A stretch of DNA of 64,000 bases from a virus. Below the pieces are notes generated by a model. It made no database searches and was not told where the DNA came from. It saw only the letters and a list, made by a program, of their open reading frames with translations. The stretch spans positions 1-64,000 of IMG/VR virus record IMGVR_UViG_3300032236_000656; one strand, written 5' to 3'. Position 1 is the stretch's first letter; each line of letters starts with the position of its first letter. The position numbers were made by a program, and so were the translations under genes. This document shows, piece by piece, positions 42,338-50,295 of the stretch.

Positions 42338-43416
42338 CAGTTTATCTTGTTGATTTGGAAGCAGTTGAAACACGTTATACAGCACAATGGAAGCAATACC
42401 TACCAGAGCAGATGAAGACTGCTGGAATGGAAGTTGTTGTTATTAGTGGAGGAGAAGTTCCACAAGCAACTACGCCAGGCGCATTTCTAAATTTTGCAGG
42501 AACTAATAGTTATAAGAGTCAGCAACTACTGCAAATTGCTGAATTGTTTGCTTCAGGCACAGTTAAGGAAGGTGATTATTTTCTCTATACCGATGCTTGG
42601 AACCCAACTGTTATTCAAGTAAAGTACATGAGCGAACTACTGGGCATACCTGTTAAATTAGGCGGCATGTGGCATGCAGGATCATATGACCCGCAAGATT
42701 TTCTAGGTCGATTGATTGGCGATACTCCTTGGGTTCGCAATGCTGAATCTAGTATGTTTTACTGTTACGATCACAATTTTTTTGCTACTAAATTTCATCT
42801 TGATATGTTTTGTTTAAACTTGTTTGACGAACCATCTAGCGAATCATTTATGGAATGGCACCCTGACAAGATACACATTGTTGGCTGGCCAATGGAATAC
42901 CTAAATGATATTCTTAAGCCCTATGTTAACACTGCAAAGAAAGATAAGATTATTTTCCCCCATCGTCTTGCTCCTGAAAAGCAGTTAGAGATCTTTCGAG
43001 ATCTTGCTAAGTCTATGCCTGAATATGAATGGTTTATTGCACAAGATCATCAGTTGAGCAAGCACGAATATCATACACATTTAGCAGAAAGTAAAATTGT
43101 GTTTAGTGCTAACTTGCAAGAAACACTAGGTATTAGTGTATACGAAGGTGCTATTGTTGGTACATATCCGCTAGTTCCTAATCGATTAAGTTATGACGAA
43201 ATGTGGGACACATTCTTTAAATATCCTAGTGATTGGACTAGAGATTGGAATCAATATCTACGAAATAAGAACAGATTAATGGAACGAATTCGAAATATTA
43301 TGGGCAGTAACAACGCTGATTTACCAGGAACTGTTAAGAATCTAAATAATGCATCAACAGGAAACTTTTTTAATGGATCAAAATTGTATGAAACAATTAT
43401 TGACTCACAGGCCTAA
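42334..43416 (+). CDS. GT-B glycosyltransferase-like protein
   Basis: This 360-residue protein shows a GT-B layout. The first Rossmann half has DYFLYTDAWNPTVIQVKYMS. The second half has KIIFPHRLAPEKQLEIFRDL (donor-site strand), then LAESKIVFSANLQETLGISV and YEGAIVGTYPLVPNRLSY, the E-x7-E-like donor-binding segment (QETLGISVYEG) of GT4-type enzymes. A sugar could be placed on DNA, a virion protein or a host glycan; nothing in the sequence decides. It lies between the sulfotransferase-like gene and folE. Confidence 0.7.
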   Translation: MTVYLVDLEAVETRYTAQWKQYLPEQMKTAGMEVVVISGGEVPQATTPGAFLNFAGTNSYKSQQLLQIAELFASGTVKEGDYFLYTDAWNPTVIQVKYMSELLGIPVKLGGMWHAGSYDPQDFLGRLIGDTPWVRNAESSMFYCYDHNFFATKFHLDMFCLNLFDEPSSESFMEWHPDKIHIVGWPMEYLNDILKPYVNTAKKDKIIFPHRLAPEKQLEIFRDLAKSMPEYEWFIAQDHQLSKHEYHTHLAESKIVFSANLQETLGISVYEGAIVGTYPLVPNRLSYDEMWDTFFKYPSDWTRDWNQYLRNKNRLMERIRNIMGSNNADLPGTVKNLNNASTGNFFNGSKLYETIIDSQA

Positions 43417-43419
43417 ATA
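43412..43419 (+). promoter_or_regulatory. Late-type motif CCTAAATA
   Basis: CCTAAATA overlaps the stop of the glycosyltransferase gene, 53 bases before folE. It matches TAAATA of the late motif but lacks the first A, so it is a weaker candidate. Confidence 0.3.
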
Positions 43420-43472
43420 ATCTATATTATAACTATATCGCAATACCTACTGCGTTATCATAAGGAAATTAA

Positions 43473-44156
43473 ATGAGCGTTTCAGAAACTATTCGTAATC
43501 GTATTAAGGCTGATGGCGGCCGCTATTGGGCTGGAGATAATATCTCAAAGTATATCTATTTTGATGAATATGACAGACTAATTGAAGAAACAACAAGTGC
43601 ATTTGAACAAGTTTTGGATGCACTTGTAATTGACAGAGAAACTGACCCAAATAGTCAAGGTACTGCTAAACGTCTTGCCAAAATGTATTTCAATGAAGTA
43701 ATGAGTGGCAGATACAATCCAGCACCCGATGCAACAAGTTTCCCAAATGATGGGACTGATGCATACACTGGTATGCTAGTTGTTCGAAGTGAATTAAAGT
43801 CAATGTGTAGTCATCATCACCAGCCAGTAACTGGAGTTGCTTATATTGGTATTATTGCTGCACAAAAGTTGATTGGACTTAGCAAGTATACCCGTATTGC
43901 ACAATGGTGTGCTCGTCGCGGCACATTGCAGGAAGAACTTTGTAACGACATTGCTCGTGAGATTCAAAAGGCTACTGGCAGTGAAAATGTTGCTGTTTAT
44001 ATACAGGCAACGCATGGATGTTGCGAGAATAGGGGCATTATGGCTCATAGTAGTCTAACACAGACTACTGTACTTAAAGGTGCGTTCAATGAAGATGCTG
44101 GCACAAAGAAGGAATTCTTTGATAATATTAAGTTACAGCAAGAGTATGCTCGATGA
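43473..44156 (+). CDS. folE: GTP cyclohydrolase I
   Basis: This 227-residue enzyme converts GTP to dihydroneopterin triphosphate, the first step to 7-deazaguanines. Zinc ligands are visible in MCSHHHQPVTG (Cys112, His115) and HGCCENRG (Cys near 183). LIGLSKYTRIAQWCARRGTL is the catalytic and assembly segment conserved in FolE (GLSKixRiv..fsrR.q.QE). It opens a six-gene run (43473-46604) in which each gene overlaps or abuts the next. AAGGAAA precedes the ATG. Confidence 0.95.
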   Translation: MSVSETIRNRIKADGGRYWAGDNISKYIYFDEYDRLIEETTSAFEQVLDALVIDRETDPNSQGTAKRLAKMYFNEVMSGRYNPAPDATSFPNDGTDAYTGMLVVRSELKSMCSHHHQPVTGVAYIGIIAAQKLIGLSKYTRIAQWCARRGTLQEELCNDIAREIQKATGSENVAVYIQATHGCCENRGIMAHSSLTQTTVLKGAFNEDAGTKKEFFDNIKLQQEYAR

Positions 44157-44359
44157 CAAGGCTTGACCCCCCAATTCCAATAATGACTCCAAAAGGTCGT
44201 GCATTAGCACACTTCATCATTGACTACGGGCCAGAGCATGATCTCATGTGGGTCTGCTTCCAGGATGATACTGGGGAATGTTGGACTTGGGAGAACGCAC
44301 AAATTCGTGCAAGAGTAAATCATACTATGGGAAGAAAGACAATATCGGAGATTGAATAA
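44153..44359 (+). CDS. Small conserved hypothetical protein of the folE-queE operon
   Basis: A 68-residue protein (PPIPIMTPKGRALAHFIIDY, GPEHDLMWVCFQDDTGECWT) overlapping folE by four bases. Related short proteins with the TPKG.AHF.IDYGPEH pattern occur in many tailed phages next to varied genes, so its presence here need not mean a role in the pathway. Confidence 0.65.
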   Translation: MTRLDPPIPIMTPKGRALAHFIIDYGPEHDLMWVCFQDDTGECWTWENAQIRARVNHTMGRKTISEIE

Positions 44360-44673
44360 TGAAGTGGTTTGATAATTGGTTTAGAAAGAAGTGTAAGGAA
44401 GCGTGGGAGACTCGTGATGCTGAGCCAGCAAACCCCAGCACATATACTGTTGGTTTAAAAGCAGTATCAGCAAATCATGGATTAGACAGTCATGGGCTAA
44501 GTCTAACTATCTACGGTGCAGATGGCGGTACTGTAATGGAATTTAGACACTATGATTCCGCAAGAGATAGACACGATCATTCTCTGCATGTCATTAGCCA
44601 ACACGAGAATTTTGAAGAGCGTGTAGCAGGGGCGATTACTATGGAAATGATGCGTAGAGGATTAACAAGATAA
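44359..44673 (+). CDS. Hypothetical protein of the folE-queE operon
   Basis: A 104-residue protein with a basic amphipathic start (MKWFDNWFRKKCKEAWE) and a strand-rich middle (LSLTIYGADGGTVMEFRHYD). It shares one base with each neighbour (TAATG). No family recognised. Confidence 0.55.
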   Translation: MKWFDNWFRKKCKEAWETRDAEPANPSTYTVGLKAVSANHGLDSHGLSLTIYGADGGTVMEFRHYDSARDRHDHSLHVISQHENFEERVAGAITMEMMRRGLTR

Positions 44674-45188
44674 TGGCAAAGTATTATTCGACAAAGACTT
44701 ATGGAACTGATCGTGGATTAAGTTGCTGCTTTAGACAGTGGCGTGCTACTCATAGTCATTGCAGTACACTACATGGATACAGCATTGGTATTAAACTTAC
44801 TTTTGAAAGCGAAACACTAGATGATCGTAACTGGGTTATGGACTTTGGTGGACTAAAGCAGTTTAAAGAATGGGCAGATGCAATGTTCGATCATACACTT
44901 GTAATTGCTGCTGATGATCCGCATCTTGAGTTCTTTCAGAAGATGTCTCTAATTGGTTATGAAGGAATGTCAAGTGGTAAACCACACGAGAGAGGAGCCT
45001 TATGCGATCTTCGTATTGTTCCAGGTGTTGGCTGCGAGTTATTTGCTAAGATGTGTTACGATGCCATGGCAAGACTACTAGATCAGTATAAAGTTGCGGG
45101 CGGACGTTATCCCGTAGGCGAGACTGTTAGACTTAAGAGTGCTGAAGTATTTGAACATGCTGGTAATTCAGCAATCTATGAGGGCTAA
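44673..45188 (+). CDS. queD: QueD-like 6-carboxytetrahydropterin synthase
   Basis: This 171-residue protein belongs to the 6-pyruvoyltetrahydropterin synthase fold: STKTYGTDRGLSCCFRQWRA, then THSHCSTLHGYSIGIKLTFE, NWVMDFGGLKQFKEWADAMF and DHTLVIAADDP. It matches a divergent QueD-like branch in which HGH is replaced by HGY, so one zinc His may be supplied elsewhere. C-terminal SAEVFEHAGNSA keeps the catalytic Glu region. QueD converts the FolE product to carboxytetrahydropterin, the QueE substrate. Confidence 0.85.
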   Translation: MAKYYSTKTYGTDRGLSCCFRQWRATHSHCSTLHGYSIGIKLTFESETLDDRNWVMDFGGLKQFKEWADAMFDHTLVIAADDPHLEFFQKMSLIGYEGMSSGKPHERGALCDLRIVPGVGCELFAKMCYDAMARLLDQYKVAGGRYPVGETVRLKSAEVFEHAGNSAIYEG

Positions 45189-45189
45189 A

Positions 45190-45777
45190 ATGGCTAAGAT
45201 TAAGAGTGCTCGTCCTAAAAATATTATAGGAAGCGTAATTGATCCAATTGGCAACGGTGACGGACGATTTGGTAGAGCAATCCAAGAAGAGTATGATAAA
45301 GCGGGTATTAGAACAAATCGAGGTTCAGGTCCTGATTTACCGCAGTACAATACTGAAATCAAATCAAGGAAGAAGAATACTTGGGCACCTGCTACTATTG
45401 GAACTGCACCAATTAAGCAAATTATTGCTACTAATGGGGAAGTCTTTCTAACTAAATTAGACCAGTGGGACTTACATGTTTTAGATGATGAGCCTCTTGA
45501 ATTAATCGAAACAGTTGTTTGTAAAATAGAAATCTTAGATTGGAAACCAATACATTCTTTTCTGAAGGATGAACTAAAAGATCTTGCTAATCAATTGGCT
45601 AATAATCCGCCGTTAACTAATTGGGTTCTTGCACAAACACAATTTTTTAGAATTGAACGTGTTAAAGAATTTGATGATAAAAGTGGTAAGTTGCGTGTTA
45701 ACGGAAACAAATGGAATAATATTCTAGCAATGCTAAAGTCTGCGCAGCAGTACAATAATCTATTTGAGGAAATTTAA
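45190..45777 (+). CDS. Putative PD-(D/E)XK-type nuclease between queD and queE
   Basis: This 195-residue protein contains GSGPDLPQYNTEIKSRKK at residues 45-62: PD at 48-49 and ExK at 56-58 match the catalytic core of the PD-(D/E)XK nuclease superfamily, and a preceding helix carries acidic residues (AIQEEYDKAG). DLHVLDD and the later LVETVVCKIEILD-type strands fit the conserved beta core. No methyltransferase or known restriction family is visible. It is coupled to queE (TAATG), so it is co-expressed with base-modification genes. Nuclease activity is inference from this motif only. Confidence 0.5.
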   Translation: MAKIKSARPKNIIGSVIDPIGNGDGRFGRAIQEEYDKAGIRTNRGSGPDLPQYNTEIKSRKKNTWAPATIGTAPIKQIIATNGEVFLTKLDQWDLHVLDDEPLELIETVVCKIEILDWKPIHSFLKDELKDLANQLANNPPLTNWVLAQTQFFRIERVKEFDDKSGKLRVNGNKWNNILAMLKSAQQYNNLFEEI

Positions 45778-46604
45778 TGTTTGGTAAAAACGAAATTGTA
45801 GGACAGAAGTATTTCGATGCTGCTGGTGATAAATTGTTTGTCACCAGTATCTTTTATACACTACAGGGGGAAGGACCATATCGTGGAGAGCCCGCAGTAT
45901 TTGTGCGTCTTGCTAAGTGCAATTTGGCTTGTAGTTTTTGTGATACTTATTTCGATGGAGGAGACTGGTTAACTTTCGACGAGATCGATTTTCGTATTGG
46001 CAATGTTCTTCGTGAGTATTTTGATGGTGGTGTTCCGGACTGGGCTGAACAGAAGATTGGTCTAGTAGTAACTGGTGGCGAGCCTATGCTACAGAAGAAT
46101 CTTGGTGCATTCCTTGAACGGATGGAAGGACACTTTGCTTTCGTACAGATTGAAAGTAACGGCACTATTGTACAAAACATTCCAGATTACGTTACATTGG
46201 TTGTCAGTCCAAAATGTCTAGAGAAGAATGGTAAGCCAGTAAAGTATCTAGAACCTAATCGCAATATGCTAGAACGTGCTGATTGTCTAAAATTTGTTAT
46301 GAATGCTGATGAGGATAGTCCATATAGTAGCATCCCCAAGTGGGCAAAAGATTTTAAGCAAGTATTCATTAGTCCTATGAATATCTATAATAGCGAGCCC
46401 CAGAAAAGTAAACAATTGCGTACTACTAAGAATGATATTACTTTAGAAGAGCGCAGTGCTGTCGACGAAGTTATCAGTTTCTGGGAAGAAGGTTTGCTGG
46501 ATATGAAGGCCAACCAAAAGAATCATGAATATGCTGCTAGATATTGTGCTCAAAATGGTTATATTTTGAATCTTCAAATTCATTTATATGCAAGTTTGGC
46601 ATAA
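45777..46604 (+). CDS. queE: 7-carboxy-7-deazaguanine synthase (radical SAM)
   Basis: This 275-residue enzyme has LQGEGPYRGEPAVFVRLAKC, the QueE opening, and CNLACSFCDTYF: the CxxxCxxC cluster motif at Cys48, Cys52 and Cys55. LVVTGGEPMLQKN is the GGEP SAM-binding motif, and VSPKCLEKNG the substrate-site strand. It turns carboxytetrahydropterin into 7-carboxy-7-deazaguanine. It is the last gene of the operon. No queC (conversion to preQ0) is visible in the window. Confidence 0.93.
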   Translation: MFGKNEIVGQKYFDAAGDKLFVTSIFYTLQGEGPYRGEPAVFVRLAKCNLACSFCDTYFDGGDWLTFDEIDFRIGNVLREYFDGGVPDWAEQKIGLVVTGGEPMLQKNLGAFLERMEGHFAFVQIESNGTIVQNIPDYVTLVVSPKCLEKNGKPVKYLEPNRNMLERADCLKFVMNADEDSPYSSIPKWAKDFKQVFISPMNIYNSEPQKSKQLRTTKNDITLEERSAVDEVISFWEEGLLDMKANQKNHEYAARYCAQNGYILNLQIHLYASLA

Positions 46605-46607
46605 CGG

Positions 46608-46635
46608 TTGACAGCGTGGGTAAATACTGTATACT
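46608..46635 (+). promoter_or_regulatory. Sigma70-type promoter
   Basis: TTGACA (46608-46613), 16 bases, TATACT (46630-46635). Unlike the leaderless cases, the downstream gene has a strong AGGAGGG before its ATG. Confidence 0.75.
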
Positions 46636-46658
46636 AAAAATAGTCCAAAAGGAGGGCT

Positions 46659-46964
46659 ATGATGCGTAAGATTGCTATTGCTATGCTTGGAATTGGTGCT
46701 ACTTTACTTTCAGTATTGCCCGCTGAAGCCCAGTATTATCAGCGTCGTATGGAACGAAATCGTCCAGCGCCTAGATATTATGCTCCCCGTCCCCATTATG
46801 CTCCCCAGAGAAATTGGGTTCCATATGCTGTTGGAGCACTGGGTGCAATCGTTGCAGGGTCCTATTTTTATAATCGTTATGGCGAAACTTGCCAGAGAAT
46901 TGTTGTTGGGCATGAGTGGAATGGTTACAATTATGCCCCCGTTACAGAAGTGGTGTGTAATTAA
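46659..46964 (+). CDS. Small exported/envelope protein
   Basis: This 101-residue protein has a signal peptide (MMRKIAIAMLGIGATLLSVL then PAEAQ) with a likely cut after AEA. The mature part begins very Arg/Pro/Tyr-rich (YQRRMERNRPAPRYYAPRPH), has a Gly/Ala hydrophobic segment (VPYAVGALGAIVAGSYFY) that could cross a membrane, and ends with two Cys that could form a disulfide. It is expressed from its own host-type promoter, which suggests early action in the cell envelope, for example against superinfection. That role is a guess. Confidence 0.65.
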   Translation: MMRKIAIAMLGIGATLLSVLPAEAQYYQRRMERNRPAPRYYAPRPHYAPQRNWVPYAVGALGAIVAGSYFYNRYGETCQRIVVGHEWNGYNYAPVTEVVCN

Positions 46965-47365
46965 TGTTTGGTTGGTTTAATAAAAAGAAAGAAGAGACTA
47001 AGGTAGAGGAAACGCCTATTCAGCAGGCAGATCCACAAAAGGTTAAAAAGCCTCGTAAGCCCAAAGCCAAGAAAGAAAAAGCAGTTCCGCCTCCAAAAGC
47101 AGAACCTAAAGTAGATATTCTAAAGTTTGATTTCGATCCATCCAATCCTAAACTTGGATCTATTGAACTTGATTGGAATAGTGAATTCGTTGAATTGCTG
47201 ACTAAGCATGGGTATTTTGGTAATAGTGAAGAAGAAATCGTCGACAAATGGTTAAACGACGTTTGTAGAACTATTATAACAAATCAATATCCAGGTATGC
47301 CCATTAGTCCAGCAGCCATTGTTAATAAGAAAGATATTGGTAAAGGTAAGACTGAAATATCATGA
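46964..47365 (+). CDS. Hypothetical protein with basic linker
   Basis: A 133-residue protein: MFGWFNKKKEETKVEETPIQ, a Lys/Pro-rich linker (KVKKPRKPKAKKEKAVPPPK) and a C-terminal domain (LDWNSEFVELLTKHGYFGNS) of the kind found in small T4-like phage proteins. It abuts the preceding gene (TAATG). Function unknown. Confidence 0.6.
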   Translation: MFGWFNKKKEETKVEETPIQQADPQKVKKPRKPKAKKEKAVPPPKAEPKVDILKFDFDPSNPKLGSIELDWNSEFVELLTKHGYFGNSEEEIVDKWLNDVCRTIITNQYPGMPISPAAIVNKKDIGKGKTEIS

Positions 47366-48024
47366 TATATGTAAACGGGGATGGTTTTGCTGCTGCAAGT
47401 TATAGTGCATCAAATTATAGTTGGGCAAGCCAAGATCCTGCTTACAAAGTAAAAGGGTATAGTTTACATCCTAATAATCATGATGTCAGTTTTGCAAAAC
47501 ATTTAAATCTAATCTTTCATGAAGATTTACGCAATGATGCCAGTGAACAAAATAACTGGCGTAAAATAATAAGAGACACATTAGAAGTAATAGAAACCAA
47601 TGATGTAAATTATCTTGTTATTACATGGCCTAATTTTTTCAAAGGTGAAATTACATTTAACGATAGACTTATTTCATTTAATTTTAAAGAATCTGATAAT
47701 GTTGATTTACCAATTGAATTACGCAATGCCATGCACGAATATTTCAAAACATTTGACTTAAAAAATGAACAAATTGATTTCATTAATGAAGTTAACAAAC
47801 TAACAGATCGCTTAAATGAACGGAAAATAAAACATTCGTTCATTATGGGAAATGTTCTTCTCACCAATCCAAACTTAAAGAAAGATAAATGGATGTTTGA
47901 TCCATATACCCAAAATATCAAAGAGTGGGCCAGAAATAAATTCTTAAATAACTTTGAATACATTACAGCCAATGGCCATGCTGAATTGGCCAAATTAATA
48001 ACTTCACACTTGACAAACCAGTAA
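47362..48024 (+). CDS. SGNH-hydrolase-like protein with altered nucleophile
   Basis: This 220-residue protein starts MIYVNGDGFAAASYSASNYS and ends with FEYITANGHAELAKLITSHL. These resemble the first (GDS) and last (DxxH region) blocks of SGNH/GDSL-like phage proteins. The position of the catalytic Ser holds Gly (GDG), so it may be inactive or use another residue. The middle (NDVNYLVITWPNFFKGEI) fits the third block. It overlaps the previous gene by four bases. Confidence 0.5.
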   Translation: MIYVNGDGFAAASYSASNYSWASQDPAYKVKGYSLHPNNHDVSFAKHLNLIFHEDLRNDASEQNNWRKIIRDTLEVIETNDVNYLVITWPNFFKGEITFNDRLISFNFKESDNVDLPIELRNAMHEYFKTFDLKNEQIDFINEVNKLTDRLNERKIKHSFIMGNVLLTNPNLKKDKWMFDPYTQNIKEWARNKFLNNFEYITANGHAELAKLITSHLTNQ

Positions 48025-48038
48025 TAGTAGCATATATT
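48010..48038 (+). promoter_or_regulatory. Sigma70 promoter with predicted leaderless start
   Basis: TTGACA (48010-48015), 17 bases, TATATT (48033-48038), inside the end of the preceding gene. Six bases separate the -10 box from ATG 48045. Confidence 0.75.
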
Positions 48039-48044
48039 AACAAT

Positions 48045-49040
48045 ATGAAATACTTGCTAGTTGACACATCAAACATGTTCTTTCGTGCCCGTCACGTTGC
48101 TGCTCGCGGAGCAGATTCGTGGAGTAAGGTAGGAATGAGTCTTCACATCACATTCAATGCACTGTTGAAAACATGGCGGCAAGTTAAGCCAGACCATGTT
48201 ATCTTCTGTCTTGAAGCAAGGAGTTGGCGCAAGAGCCATACTGAAACTTATAAGCGTAATAGACAAGATCTTAAAGATGCCATGAGCAAGACTCAAGCAG
48301 AAGAGGATAAACTTTTTTGGGAGACATATGATGAGCTCGTTCGATGGCTTGATAGTAACACTAACTCTAGTGTTATTCGTTGTGACAATGCTGAGGCTGA
48401 TGACCTCATTGCTAGATGGATTAGTCTCCATCCTAACGATGAGCATATTATTTGCAGTACTGATTCGGATTTTTATCAACTTCTAGCACCAAACGTAACT
48501 ATTGAAAATGGTGTAACTAATCAAACTATTAGACTGGATGGCTTTTATGATGATAAGGGCAAGCCAGTAATTGATAAGAAGACTAAGGAACATAAAGTTC
48601 CTGGTGATCCTAAGTGGATCTTGTTTGAAAAGATCATGCGCGGCGACGCAACTGATAACGTATTCAGCGCATATCCAGGCGTGCGCACCAAGGGCACTGC
48701 AAAGAAAGTAGGGCTCTTGGAGGCTTTTGAAGATCGTGATAAGAAGGGCTTTGCTTGGAATAACATGATGCTCCAGCGTTGGACTGACCATGATGGAGTT
48801 GAACATCGTGTGTTAGACAAGTATGAACAGAATAAGACATTGATTGATCTTACTTGCCAGCCTGTAGATATTAAGCAAGCCATTGATGATTATCTTATGA
48901 GCATCACACCAAAGAATGTTAGTATGGTTGGTGCTAAGTTTATCAAGTTCTGCGGCAAGTATGATCTCGAACGTATGAGTCAAAATGCACAGGGCATAGG
49001 TGAAATACTAAGTCAAAAACTTCCTAAGGAGATAGCATGA
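48045..49040 (+). CDS. 5'-3' exonuclease / flap endonuclease (T4 RNase H-like)
   Basis: This 331-residue protein has YLLVDTSNMFFRARH (first metal Asp), HVIFCLEARSWRKSHTETYK (the FD-type strand and arch entry, RxxxxxxYK), VIRCDNAEADDLIARWI (the EADD cluster) and IICSTDSDFYQLL (STDxDF), then KIMRGDATDNV (GDxxDN helix-three-turn region). All are the metal and DNA-binding motifs of the FEN/RNase H group that removes RNA primers. The predicted transcript starts at its ATG. It overlaps the next gene by four bases. Confidence 0.93.
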   Translation: MKYLLVDTSNMFFRARHVAARGADSWSKVGMSLHITFNALLKTWRQVKPDHVIFCLEARSWRKSHTETYKRNRQDLKDAMSKTQAEEDKLFWETYDELVRWLDSNTNSSVIRCDNAEADDLIARWISLHPNDEHIICSTDSDFYQLLAPNVTIENGVTNQTIRLDGFYDDKGKPVIDKKTKEHKVPGDPKWILFEKIMRGDATDNVFSAYPGVRTKGTAKKVGLLEAFEDRDKKGFAWNNMMLQRWTDHDGVEHRVLDKYEQNKTLIDLTCQPVDIKQAIDDYLMSITPKNVSMVGAKFIKFCGKYDLERMSQNAQGIGEILSQKLPKEIA

Positions 49041-49249
49041 ACGATCAACCATATTCGTGGACAGTTGAACTTGTAACGGATCCTGACACAGGAGCACTTA
49101 TGCTTCCATTTCCTCCAGACTTGCTAAGTCAAATGGGGTGGAGTGAAGGCACTGATCTGTCATGGATTGATAATGAGAATGGTTCTTTTACTCTTAAGAA
49201 GAAGGAAGAACTTACTGTAGTAGACACAGATCAGGACGTGGGATGTTGA
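49037..49249 (+). CDS. Small AbrB/SpoVT-like protein
   Basis: A 70-residue acidic protein with LMLPFPPDLLSQMGWSEGTD then LSWIDNENGSFTLKK, the P...L...gw..Gd.l.....g...l swapped-hairpin pattern of AbrB/MazE DNA-binding domains. Basic residues of true DNA binders are few, so DNA binding is uncertain. Confidence 0.6.
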   Translation: MNDQPYSWTVELVTDPDTGALMLPFPPDLLSQMGWSEGTDLSWIDNENGSFTLKKKEELTVVDTDQDVGC

Positions 49250-49250
49250 T

Positions 49251-49718
49251 ATGAAAGCCAAAACAATTGTAGAAAATAAATTTTGGATTCTTGAAGAAGA
49301 AGACGGTAAGAAGATTGGAACTGTAAGTTTTAAAAATAATGCAGTCACTGCAATTATTAATGATAAGCAGCAATCTTTTAAAAATTTAGAAGAACTTACT
49401 GCTAGATATAATATATCCTTTAATAAGAAGACTAAGCAGGCTAAGTCAACTCCTGAGATGGAAGTATACGATTTCCCAACTGCTCATACTCCATACAATG
49501 CATTATGGCATGTTGAACGCAAGTTGCCAATCTATACCAAAACTAACAAAAGCAACAGTTATCATTGTGCTGGATACTATATCATTAAGTTTGAACATGG
49601 GTGGGTTAAGAGTTTTAGTCCAAAGTTGATTACATTGCAGCGATACGAATATCGCGGACCTTACAAGACTAAGTTTGAAATGATGGAACAATTAAGGTTG
49701 CACAATGACACAGTTTAA
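49251..49718 (+). CDS. Conserved hypothetical phage protein
   Basis: A 155-residue protein with LPIYTKTNKSNSYHCAGYYI, then WVKSFSPKLITLQRYEYRGP near the end. This YTKT.KS.SYHCAGYY...F.PKL.T....Y.GP pattern is one I recognise from unannotated T4-like phage genes. The conserved His/Cys could be catalytic or bind metal. Function unknown. Confidence 0.65.
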   Translation: MKAKTIVENKFWILEEEDGKKIGTVSFKNNAVTAIINDKQQSFKNLEELTARYNISFNKKTKQAKSTPEMEVYDFPTAHTPYNALWHVERKLPIYTKTNKSNSYHCAGYYIIKFEHGWVKSFSPKLITLQRYEYRGPYKTKFEMMEQLRLHNDTV

Positions 49719-49923
49719 TGGATTTCATATTAAAAATTTCAATCAACGTGTTAAGTCCTTAATTGGTGACGGAAAAGTTGTTTTTACTCACAAAGAATGT
49801 AGAGATTTACAAGGTGAAATATTAGATTTATTAGTTCATTTACAGTCTCTTGAATCTGAAAATTCAAACTTAAAGTCACAAGCAAGCGAAATTGTAATTG
49901 AATTAGATGGGAAATCGTTTTAG
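49705..49923 (+). CDS. Small coiled-coil protein
   Basis: A 72-residue acidic protein with a probable coiled coil (LQGEILDLLVHLQSLESENS). It overlaps the previous gene by 14 bases. Unknown function. Confidence 0.5.
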   Translation: MTQFNGFHIKNFNQRVKSLIGDGKVVFTHKECRDLQGEILDLLVHLQSLESENSNLKSQASEIVIELDGKSF

Positions 49924-49942
49924 CAAAGCATCATTTTCTTAT

Positions 49943-49950
49943 GATAAATA
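49943..49950 (+). promoter_or_regulatory. Late promoter motif GATAAATA
   Basis: GATAAATA in a 55-base gap, 29 bases before the ATG at 49979. Confidence 0.4.
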
Positions 49951-49978
49951 ACTATAGTAAATCAAAGTAGCCGAGTAA

Positions 49979-50275
49979 ATGTCAAGACCTAAACCCAATG
50001 TTCTTCTGGAACAAGCAAATAAGTTAACTTATAAGTCAGATCAAATACTGGCAAGTGAAGGCATTTGGGCTGTGTACTACGATTCAAAACCTATCAACTT
50101 AAAGACACAAAATCTATTACAGCAATATCCAGGACCTAAGTACAAAAAAGTAAGTTTCAGTAATCCAGGTCATGCTATTAATTTGTGTAAAAAACTTAAT
50201 GCTAAGTTCAAAACAGGTAAGTTTTCTGTAGTCCTATTAAATCAAGGATCTCAGATATTTCCAACGAAACCATAA
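49979..50275 (+). CDS. Small basic hypothetical protein
   Basis: A 98-residue basic protein (KYKKVSFSNPGHAINLCKKL, AKFKTGKFSVVLLNQGSQIF). The strand-helix-strand pattern with Gly-His and many Lys might bind nucleic acid. No family recognised. Confidence 0.55.
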   Translation: MSRPKPNVLLEQANKLTYKSDQILASEGIWAVYYDSKPINLKTQNLLQQYPGPKYKKVSFSNPGHAINLCKKLNAKFKTGKFSVVLLNQGSQIFPTKP

Positions 50276-50295
50276 GAACCAAACTTAGTTGGACT

